A stretch of 64,000 nucleotides of DNA from Myxococcales bacterium (lineage in GTDB: Bacteria; Myxococcota_A; Polyangia; Haliangiales; Haliangiaceae). A model generated the notes under the pieces. The model was not told where the DNA came from and made no database searches. It saw nothing but the letters and a program-made list of their open reading frames with translations. Below are positions 57,576-64,000 of this stretch, piece by piece (within the stretch, counting starts at the first letter, position 1; every line of letters starts with the position of its first letter). The position numbers were made by a program, and so were the translations under genes. Location: NCBI GenBank assembly GCA_016794525.1, contig JAEUJY010000126.1, positions 1-64,000 of the forward strand. Direction: 5' to 3'.

Positions 57576-59035
57576 CAGCGATCCCACCGGAACAGATCGG
57601 CGATCGCCAGCCGCGCGCCGGCGTCGAACCAGGCGCCGCGGAGGTCCTTGCGCACGTGCAGCCGCACGCCGCGATCGAGCAGCGGCACGATCGGCAGCCG
57701 CTTGGTGAACGCCGCCCGCACCCGGGTCGGATCGATCGTCCCGCCGGCGGCCAGCTTGTCGGCCACCGCGCGCTCGCCGCCGGCGGCGTAGGCGGCGGCG
57801 AACAAGAGCGCCGGCGTGGTCACCGTCGCCGCCAGCTGGCCGACGTAGAGATCGCAGGTGCCGGCCTCGACCCGGCGCGCCAGCTCGGGCGCGGCCACCG
57901 CGGCGATCGTCGCCGCCAGGCCGAGCTTGTCGAGGGCGTTGACCACCCGCTCGGCGATCTCGCGATCGTCGGGCCGCGACGCGTCGACCAGGATCTCGAG
58001 CGTGGTCTTGCCGATCGCGGCCGGGGCCAGCGCCGGCACCGCGGCGGCGGCGGCGGCCAGCGCGGCCTGGGCGTCGGCCAGCTGCGCGCCGGCCTGGGCG
58101 TCGGTGAGCTCGGGCCCGCCGAGCTCGGCCGGCACCGGATCGCGGGTCGGCACGGTGCGCTCGCCGGCGCCGATGCCGTCGAGCCCGCCGCGGGCGATCG
58201 CCGCGTCGAGCGCGATCCGGAAGTCGCGGTTGTCGGTGATCGCGGCGTGGGCCTTGCCGAAGCCCAGGTAGACCAGGATCGTCGCCGGCCCGTCGAGCTG
58301 CACCGTCGGGTGCTTGGGCGCGCCGCTGGCGAACACGGTGGCGCCGTGCACCGACCAGTCGGCGCCGCCGGTCTCGTACAGCCGGGCCTCGCCGTCGGCG
58401 CTGGTGAACCAGCGCAGCGTCACCCGATCGAGGTACGGCCGGCCGCCGTGGTGCTCGGCGTAGGCCTCGAGCTCGATGCGATCGCGGGCCACCCTGGCGA
58501 CGCGGAACGGCCCCGAGCCGATCGGCTGGCCGGCGCGCGGCGCGGCGCCCTTGGGCGTGATCGCGGTCGCCGGCGCGGCGAGGATCGCGGCCAGGTCCTT
58601 GCGCGTCGTGCCCAGCACGACCGCGTCGCCGTCGACGGCGATGTCGTCGACGGTGGCCAGCAGCCAACCGGCCGACGCGCTGGCCTTGGCCCGGGCCAGC
58701 GACGCGGCGACGTCGGCCGCGCCCAGCGCCGCGCCGTTGTGGAAGTGCACGCCGGGGCGGATCACCACCCGGGCCTTGCCGTCGACGATCTCCGGCATCG
58801 CGGTGGCCAGGTGCGGCGCGATCCGGCCGTCGGGGCCGAACCGGTAGAGCGTGTCGAAGACCAGCCCGACGACCGTCGTCTCGGCCACCGAGCGCGCCGC
58901 CACCGGATCGAGGCTGCCCGGCTCGCCCAGCGCGCTGCCCACGACCGCGCGGCCGTAGCGCGGCCGCGACTCGGCGCGCACGCCAGCGGCCAGCGCCACC
59001 AGCGCGAGCGCCGCGAGCGGGCCCCGGAGGATCAA
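57575..59035 (-). CDS. Family 5 extracellular solute-binding protein
   Basis: 486 aa from a TTG at 59035 that overlaps the preceding stop (TTGA); it gives a Sec signal (ILRGPLAALALVALAAGVRA). SBP_bac_5-type fold: AVVGSALGEPGSLDPVAARS, then VFDTLYRFGPDGRIAPHLATAMPEI and VVIRPGVHFHNGAALGAADVA, with GSGPFRVARVARDRIELEAY in the middle. These bind oligopeptides or nickel-like ligands for ABC transporters. No permease or ATPase gene follows; a histidine kinase does, so the protein may act as a sensor input rather than a transporter part. The TTG start is the least sure part. Confidence 0.82.
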   Translation of the reverse strand: MILRGPLAALALVALAAGVRAESRPRYGRAVVGSALGEPGSLDPVAARSVAETTVVGLVFDTLYRFGPDGRIAPHLATAMPEIVDGKARVVIRPGVHFHNGAALGAADVAASLARAKASASAGWLLATVDDIAVDGDAVVLGTTRKDLAAILAAPATAITPKGAAPRAGQPIGSGPFRVARVARDRIELEAYAEHHGGRPYLDRVTLRWFTSADGEARLYETGGADWSVHGATVFASGAPKHPTVQLDGPATILVYLGFGKAHAAITDNRDFRIALDAAIARGGLDGIGAGERTVPTRDPVPAELGGPELTDAQAGAQLADAQAALAAAAAAVPALAPAAIGKTTLEILVDASRPDDREIAERVVNALDKLGLAATIAAVAAPELARRVEAGTCDLYVGQLAATVTTPALLFAAAYAAGGERAVADKLAAGGTIDPTRVRAAFTKRLPIVPLLDRGVRLHVRKDLRGAWFDAGARLAIADLFRWDR

Positions 59036-60072
59036 TCCAGGAGCCACAGGTCCACCTTGCGGGCGCCGGTCAGCCGCACCGCCGCGAACGCCTCGCGATC
59101 GCCGTCGCCGTCGACGTCGCCGACCGCGATCGCCACGACGCCGCCGAGGAACGCGCGGCGGAACCGCGGCTTGGCGGCGAAGCCGTCGGCGCCCAGCGCG
59201 TGCACGACGACCGCGTCTGGATCGCCGGGCGCGCCGGCGCCGGCCACCAGCACCTCGAGCGCGCCGTCGCGATCGACGTCGGCCACCTCGATCGCGGTGC
59301 CGACGCCGGTCAGCGTCGCGCGGGTGGTCGCCGGGCACGCCGCGGTGCTGCCGCGGCAGCGGGTGTCGACGGTGACGGTCAGCTCGCCGCCGGTGGTCAC
59401 CGCGGCGGTCGCGACCACCGCGCGGCCGAGGCGATCGACCTCGCCCAGCCGGCAGCGCACCGCCCACAGCTCGGCGCCGCCGTCGACGGCGTAGTTGCGG
59501 CCGGCCGCGAGGTCGAGCACGCGATCGGCGCACCACGGGTACCCGGCCAGCTCGCCGACCTCGACCAGCGCCCCGCCCTGCCACGCGTAGCGCGCGCCGC
59601 GGGCCGCGCTCGACGCCCGCGCCCACAGCTCGACGCCGCCACCGCCGGCCACCACCACCGCGGCGCCGACCGGATCGCGCGGGCGCAACGCCGGCGCCGC
59701 CGCCGGCAGCGCCACCCGCGCGCGCTCGCGCAGGCCCTTGCCGTGGGGCGCGAGCACGATCACGTGGCGCTCGGTCAACGCCAGCAGCTCCTCGGTGCCG
59801 TCGCCGTCGAGGTCGCCGGCGGTCAGCGCCAGGAGCGCGCCGCCGAGATCGAGCGACGCGACGCGCCGCGCCTTCCACGCCACCGGCCGCGGCGTCGGCG
59901 GCACCAGCGCCGGGACGCGCGCGCGGCTCGCGGCCTCGAGCTCGTCGACCGCCTGCCGCCACAGCACGCCGATCGGGCCTCCCCCCGCGGGCGCCGGCGG
60001 CGGCGCGAACGGCGCCGCGGTCGCGACGCTCGTCAGCGCGGCCAGCGCGAGCACGCCGCCGCGCCAGCTCAC
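59032..60072 (-). CDS. Exported FG-GAP-repeat protein
   Basis: 346 aa from GTG 60072, overlapping the PBP1A stop (GTGA). Signal peptide (VSWRGGVLALAALTSVATA). FG-GAP/VCBS calcium loops: AGDLDGDGTEELLAL, VADVDRDGALEVLVA and VGDVDGDGDREAFAA, among strands, with a four-Cys region (CADR, CRL, CRGSTAAC) between. Fewer blades than in the related lipoprotein at 22.2 kb. Located in the PBP1A-to-kinase run, so it may work at the cell wall. Role unknown. Confidence 0.78.
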   Translation of the reverse strand: MSWRGGVLALAALTSVATAAPFAPPPAPAGGGPIGVLWRQAVDELEAASRARVPALVPPTPRPVAWKARRVASLDLGGALLALTAGDLDGDGTEELLALTERHVIVLAPHGKGLRERARVALPAAAPALRPRDPVGAAVVVAGGGGVELWARASSAARGARYAWQGGALVEVGELAGYPWCADRVLDLAAGRNYAVDGGAELWAVRCRLGEVDRLGRAVVATAAVTTGGELTVTVDTRCRGSTAACPATTRATLTGVGTAIEVADVDRDGALEVLVAGAGAPGDPDAVVVHALGADGFAAKPRFRRAFLGGVVAIAVGDVDGDGDREAFAAVRLTGARKVDLWLLD

Positions 60073-62498
60073 GGTGATGGGGCCTCGGGCGTGGCCTCGT
60101 CGCCGTACTCGTCGGTGACGAAGGTAGTGGCGTCGACCTCGCCCGGCAGCGGCGCCACCTCGGTGGGCGCGGTGCCGTCGAGGAACACCTCGGTCGTGTG
60201 GGTCTTGGCCGGCGCGCCGGGCGCGGCGAGCAGGCCGGTCACCAGATCGATGTCGGCGGTGACGACGCCGGGCGGCCGCGGGAACGGCTGGTTCTTGGGC
60301 GCCATCGCCTTGACCGTCGCGACGAACGCCGGCAGCGCGGTCACGCCGCCGGCCTCGTGGCTGCCGAGCGGGCGGTTGTCGTCGTTGCCGACCCACACGC
60401 CGACGACGACGTCGGCGGTCATGCCGACGAACCAGGTGTCGCGCGCGTCGTTCGAGGTGCCGGTCTTGCCGGCGATCGTCAGGCCCAGGCTCTTGGCCTT
60501 GGTCGCGGTGCCCGCCTCGACCACCGACCGCATCATGTCGGTGATGGTGTAGGCCACCGCCGGCGACAGCACCTCGCGGCTCGGCGCCACCGGCACCGGC
60601 CCGTCGGGAGTCTCGGTCAGGAACCGCGGCGGCGCGTACTGGCCGCCGGCGGCGAAGGTCGCGTAGGCGTTGGTCAGCTCGAGCGGCGTGACCTCGCCGG
60701 AGCCCAGCGCCAGGGACAGCGTGCGCGGCAGCTTGCCGGTGATGCCGAGCTGCGCCGCGAGATCGGCCGCCGCGTCGGGCCCGATGTCGTGCAGCACCTT
60801 GATCGCGACGGTGTTGATCGACTTGGCCAGCGCGTAGCGCAGCCGCACCGGGCCCTCGAAGCCGTCGGAGTGGTTCTCGGGCTTCCACAGGTCGTAGACC
60901 TCGGGCGAGTCGTTGACGATCGAGGCCGGCGTGTAGCGCTTGCTGGCCAGCGCCGCGGCGTAAACGATCGGCTTGAAGCTCGAGCCGGGCTGGCGGTGCG
61001 CGGCCATCGCGCGGTTGAGCCCGCCGGCCACCCGCTGGTAGCCGCCGACCATCGCCAGCACCTCGCGGGTCTTGGGATCGATCACGACGACCGCGCCCTC
61101 GGCGCCCGGCGCGAACGCGACCGCGCGATCGCCGTGCTTGACCTTGGGCGGCAGCTTGCCGAGCGTCGCCGCGATCGGCGTGACCTTGACGACGTCGCCG
61201 GCGGCGAACCGCTCGCTCGGCTTCTTGCGCTGGCCGTCGTCGGCCGGCGGGTTGAAGCGCTCGTCGTCGGCGCCGCCCAGCACCACCACCGCGCGCCAGC
61301 CGCCGAGGTCGACCTCGAGCTCGGCGTCGCCGTCGTGGACCGCGGTGACGATCGCCTCGTAGACCTCGCCCTTGGCCGGCCCGCCCTTGGGCAGCTTCTT
61401 GCCCAGCCGGGCCAGCTCGTCGGCGATCTTGTCGGCCTTCACCTTGCGCACCGGCCGGCCGATCTTGTGGCGGGCGTCGACCGCGCGCAGCGCGGCCTGC
61501 AGGCCGGCGCGCGCCGCCTCCTGGATCTCGGGGCGCAAGGTCGTGCGCACGACGCCGCCCAGCTTGTCGAAGCCGTCCTTGCCGTGCGCCTTCTCGAGCT
61601 CGGCGCGCGCGACCTCGACCCACTCGGGCGCGTCGCCCAGGTGCGGGAACGGATCGCGCACCACCTGGATCGGCGCGTCGATCCACTTCTTGGCCTCGGC
61701 CGCGGTGATCTTGCCGTGGCGCGCCAGCTCGTTGAGCACGTAGGTCTGGCGCACCTTGGCCCGCTGCGGGTTGACCAGCGGCGAGATGTTGTTGGGCGAC
61801 TGCGGCAGGCCGGCCAGGAGCGCGGCCTCGCCGATGTTGAGGTCCTTGACGTCCTTGCCGAAGTAGAACCGGGCCGCCTCCTGCACGCCGTACCGGCCGT
61901 GCCCGAAGAAGATCTGGTTCATGTACAGCGTCAGGATGTCCTTCTTGGACAGGCTCTTGTCGAGCCGGCGGGCCAGGATGATCTCCTGGATCTTGCGCTT
62001 GAAGGTGCGCTCGGGCGTGAGCAGGAACGTCTTGACGACCTGCTGGGTGATCGTCGACGCGCCCTGCTTGGTCTTGCCCGAGCGCAGGTTGGTGAAGAAC
62101 GCGCGCACCATGCCGCGGTAGTCGATGCCGCCGTGGGTCCAGAAGTTGGCGTCCTCGGCGGCGACGAACGCGTCGACCAGGATCGGCGGCACCTCGTCGA
62201 ACTTCACCACCGTGCGCCGCTCGTCGCTGTACAGCTCGCCGATGCGGTCGCCGTGGACGTCGAGGATCGCGGTGACCTGGCGCGGGTGGTAGTCGCCGAC
62301 CTTGGTGATGGCCGGCAGGTTGCGCGAGTACATCCAGAACACGCCGGCGATGACCAGCGCGCCGAGCGCGGCCAGCGCCAGCCCGACCACCGCCATCCAC
62401 CCGCACACCCGCAGCACCTTCTGGCCGGGCGTGCGCGGCGCGCGGGGCGGACGGGCGGCGGGGCGCTTGGGCGCGGGGACGGCGGGGCGTGGGTGCAT
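60069..62498 (-). CDS. Class A penicillin-binding protein (PBP1A type)
   Basis: 809 aa from ATG 62498 (a TTG seven codons upstream is less likely). Pro/Arg-rich cytoplasmic N-tail, membrane span ~36-56, GT51 transglycosylase domain (E115 in AFVAAEDANFWTHGGID as catalytic base; GASTITQQVVKTFLL, RRLDKSLSKKDILTLYMNQIFFG). A linker/OB-like region follows (~330-470; EVYEAIVTAVHDGDAELEVDLGG). The transpeptidase domain has S506 in GSSFKP, SIN in LAKSINTVAIK and KTGTS near 676. It polymerises and cross-links peptidoglycan. Downstream genes overlap it, so wall synthesis is tied to a secreted FG-GAP protein, a solute-binding protein and a kinase. Confidence 0.96.
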   Translation of the reverse strand: MHPRPAVPAPKRPAARPPRAPRTPGQKVLRVCGWMAVVGLALAALGALVIAGVFWMYSRNLPAITKVGDYHPRQVTAILDVHGDRIGELYSDERRTVVKFDEVPPILVDAFVAAEDANFWTHGGIDYRGMVRAFFTNLRSGKTKQGASTITQQVVKTFLLTPERTFKRKIQEIILARRLDKSLSKKDILTLYMNQIFFGHGRYGVQEAARFYFGKDVKDLNIGEAALLAGLPQSPNNISPLVNPQRAKVRQTYVLNELARHGKITAAEAKKWIDAPIQVVRDPFPHLGDAPEWVEVARAELEKAHGKDGFDKLGGVVRTTLRPEIQEAARAGLQAALRAVDARHKIGRPVRKVKADKIADELARLGKKLPKGGPAKGEVYEAIVTAVHDGDAELEVDLGGWRAVVVLGGADDERFNPPADDGQRKKPSERFAAGDVVKVTPIAATLGKLPPKVKHGDRAVAFAPGAEGAVVVIDPKTREVLAMVGGYQRVAGGLNRAMAAHRQPGSSFKPIVYAAALASKRYTPASIVNDSPEVYDLWKPENHSDGFEGPVRLRYALAKSINTVAIKVLHDIGPDAAADLAAQLGITGKLPRTLSLALGSGEVTPLELTNAYATFAAGGQYAPPRFLTETPDGPVPVAPSREVLSPAVAYTITDMMRSVVEAGTATKAKSLGLTIAGKTGTSNDARDTWFVGMTADVVVGVWVGNDDNRPLGSHEAGGVTALPAFVATVKAMAPKNQPFPRPPGVVTADIDLVTGLLAAPGAPAKTHTTEVFLDGTAPTEVAPLPGEVDATTFVTDEYGDEATPEAPSP

Positions 62499-62520
62499 GG
62501 GACGACCGGGGGACTGCAAA

Positions 62521-62538
62521 CCCGGGACCGGTCCCGGG
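62521..62538 (-). terminator. Perfect 18-bp palindrome between trmH-like and PBP1A genes
   Basis: CCCGGGACCGGTCCCGGG sits 22 bases upstream of the PBP1A start and 8 bases after the methyltransferase stop. On the minus strand it is followed by TTTGC. It can fold with a 7-bp stem, so weak termination or attenuation is possible; an operator is equally possible. Confidence 0.4.
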
Positions 62539-62546
62539 AGCGCGTG

Positions 62547-63368
62547 TCAGGGGTTATCGCGCGAATGCGGCTGGGTGGCCACACTCGCGTGTGTCTCGCC
62601 AGCCACGATCCGCTCGATCATCCCCACCGCGCCGCGCACCTTGAGCGCGAACCAGCGGGCGCGCAGCGTGTGGATCTGGGTCGGCGTCAGATCGCCGATC
62701 GCGCCCAGGTGCGCGCGGCGGCGGCTGGCCAGCTGGGCCAGCGCCAGCGCCGCCGACACCGACAGGTTGAAGCTCTGGGTGAAGCCGTGCATCGGCAGGC
62801 TGATCGCGCCGTCGCACGCGGCCACCGTGGCCGCCGGCAGCCCGGCGTGCTCGTTGCCGAACACCACCGCGATCGGCCGGCTCACGTCGACGGTGTCGAT
62901 CTGGTGGGTGGCGCCGGGCGCGGTGGCGTAGACCGCGAAGCCGCGGGCGTGGAGCGCGTCGACGCACGCGGCGGCGCCCGGCCAGCGCTCGAGCTGCATC
63001 CACCGGTGGCAGCCGCGGGTGATGCCCTTGGCCGCCTGGAACCGCAGCCCGGTCTCGATGACGTGGAGCCCGTGGAGGCCCAGCGCCTCGGAGGTGCGGA
63101 TCACCGCCGCGCCGTTGAACGGATCGTAGACGTCCTCGACCACGCCGACCACGCTGGCCAGCCGCGCCGCGAGCACGGCGTCGATGCGGGCCGCGCGCTC
63201 GGCGGTGACGTAGGGCGCCAGCGCGGCGATCACCGCGTCGGGGCCGAGCCGCGCGATCATCCGATCGATCGCGTCGGGGCCGCGCGGCACCACGACGGCG
63301 TCGGGATCGTCGGCCGGCGCCGGGGCGCGCGGCGCGGGGCTGGGTTGCGGCGGGCGCGCCTTGCGCAT
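62547..63368 (-). CDS. SpoU/TrmH-type RNA 2'-O-methyltransferase
   Basis: 273 aa from ATG 63368. SPOUT fold with the knot motifs: VEDVYDPFNGAAVIRTSEALG (motif 1), AVVFGNEHAGL (motif 2) and ISLPMHGFTQSFNLSVSAALAL (motif 3), all intact. N-terminal extension PQPSPAPRAPAPADDPDA is Pro/Ala rich. A target such as G18 of tRNA (TrmH) is likely from PMHGFTQSFNLSVSA but is not proven. First gene upstream of the PBP1A run; a palindrome separates them. Divergent from a small membrane protein gene. Confidence 0.9.
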   Translation of the reverse strand: MRKARPPQPSPAPRAPAPADDPDAVVVPRGPDAIDRMIARLGPDAVIAALAPYVTAERAARIDAVLAARLASVVGVVEDVYDPFNGAAVIRTSEALGLHGLHVIETGLRFQAAKGITRGCHRWMQLERWPGAAACVDALHARGFAVYATAPGATHQIDTVDVSRPIAVVFGNEHAGLPAATVAACDGAISLPMHGFTQSFNLSVSAALALAQLASRRRAHLGAIGDLTPTQIHTLRARWFALKVRGAVGMIERIVAGETHASVATQPHSRDNP

Positions 63369-63471
63369 CGAGCAGCGGTGGATGCCACAGATGCGCGCGC
63401 GCGTCCATCTGCGACGCGCGGTCGCGGCGGATCGCGGTTGCCGGCGGCGGCGGCCCGCGGTACACGGCCGC

Positions 63472-63798
63472 ATGCGCCTCGTCGTCGCCATCGCGTTGGT
63501 CCTGGGCCTGGGCGTCGCCGACGTCGCCGCGCAGCCCGACCCCGGCGGCTTCGGCGCGCCGCCGGCCGAGACCGAGGGCGGCATGCGCAAGCCGGAGGTG
63601 CTGGTCGGTCGCCCGTCGGGCTTCTGGACCTCGACCCGCCCGGCCAAGGGCGCGCGCTACCGCTGGCGGATCATGGCGGTCGGCGGGCTCGCGCTGGCGA
63701 TCACCGGCTTCTTCGTCGCGCGCGCGATCAGGAACGCCAACGCCGGCTCGGTGCGCGGCGATCGGTCCAACTGGCAGCCGTCGCGCGCCCGCCGCTGA
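63472..63798 (+). CDS. Small exported protein with one membrane span
   Basis: 108 aa from ATG 63472. Sec signal (MRLVVAIALVLGLGVADVAA, cleavage likely after residue 20), a Gly/Pro-rich stretch, then a hydrophobic segment (~70-85, IMAVGGLALAITGFFV) flanked by Arg. Ends RSNWQPSRARR. Probably a small inner-membrane protein; no family recognised. Confidence 0.55.
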   Translation: MRLVVAIALVLGLGVADVAAQPDPGGFGAPPAETEGGMRKPEVLVGRPSGFWTSTRPAKGARYRWRIMAVGGLALAITGFFVARAIRNANAGSVRGDRSNWQPSRARR

Positions 63799-63870
63799 GC
63801 CCCGGCGTGGGCCTTCCGAGCTAGCGCGCGCCGCTCGACGGCGCGGCCGCGGCTCCCGTAGAATCGGCGG

Positions 63871-64000
63871 ATGAAGCTCCGCGCGCTGGTGGTGCTGACG
63901 CTGATCGGCTGCGGCGGCGACGACGGCGGCGCCCCGATCGATCCCTCGGTGCCCGCCACGCCGTACTGCGCGCCGGTGGCCGGCTTCACGTCGACCGCGC
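63871..64000 (+). CDS. Lipoprotein, truncated by the window edge
   Basis: ATG 63871 opens a lipoprotein signal (MKLRALVVLTLIGC, Cys 14), then GGDDGGAPIDPSVPATPYC. Frame stays open to the last base, so only 43 residues are visible. Function unknown. Confidence 0.6.
   Translation, partial: MKLRALVVLTLIGCGGDDGGAPIDPSVPATPYCAPVAGFTSTA

Noticed and set aside
60198-63824. A 1208-residue plus-strand open frame opposite PBP1A and the TrmH-type gene
   Set aside because: Composition is typical of an antisense shadow, and the minus strand holds intact catalytic motifs throughout.

Overview
The window is very GC-rich chromosomal DNA in which almost every real gene ends its codons in G or C. The gene content points to Myxococcota. 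It has MYXO-CTERM-type C-terminal sorting signals, an MXAN_5187-type membrane protein, a Ser/Thr kinase with HRDVSPHN and PEGA repeats, an FHA-domain sigma-54 activator, and many lipoproteins with Asp/Ala-rich linkers after the lipobox. The linker style resembles Kofleriaceae/Haliangiales, but that placement is inference. No tRNA, rRNA, prophage or CRISPR array was seen.

Layout. 0-8 kb: a REP-associated tyrosine transposase, a lamin-tail-domain lipoprotein, a TerB-like protein, an aldo/keto reductase coupled to an M14 carboxypeptidase, a TetR/C45-peptidase operon and a C39-like cysteine-peptidase-fold protein. 8.6-13 kb: aconitase behind a structured leader, then an FHA-type sigma-54 activator. 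13-26.3 kb: a long minus-strand block of secreted and surface proteins. It includes a 1959-residue lipoprotein with 18 InlB-like repeats and a 948-residue chimera that joins two complete exported proteins in one frame. 26.5-36.2 kb: a PEGA kinase and a beta-lactamase-fold lipoprotein, then central metabolism (GlpX, thioesterase, homoserine dehydrogenase, enolase) and a Coq4-family protein. 36.4-41.3 kb: a TetR regulator, a 1.06-kb minisatellite with a palindromic core, a second InlB-repeat lipoprotein and a GC-rich simple repeat. 41.4-43.9 kb: QueE, a lipoprotein and a GST-like protein. 43.9-51.7 kb: two B12-type radical SAM enzymes, a PhyH-type dioxygenase and a Trm112-type methyltransferase, next to a PAAR/gp5-like spike mini-locus. 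51.7-55.8 kb: NRDE hydrolase, Nudix hydrolase, a secreted beta-sandwich protein and an MXAN_5187-type protein. 55.8-63.4 kb: a minus-strand run of a TrmH-type methyltransferase, PBP1A, an FG-GAP protein, a solute-binding protein and an NtrY-like histidine kinase, the last four physically overlapping.

Gene linkage is tight. Nine start/stop junctions overlap by 1-4 bases (ATGA, GTGA, TTGA or TGATG), so many genes are probably translationally coupled. Four copies of a two-hairpin element sit at the 3' ends of unrelated genes, always in the sense orientation. Their stems vary but stay paired, and the hairpin loop core and the flanking sequence are conserved. The most unusual things here are that element family, the palindromic minisatellite, the chimeric SpoIID/amidase protein with an internal sorting signal, and the radical SAM/methyltransferase/spike neighbourhood.
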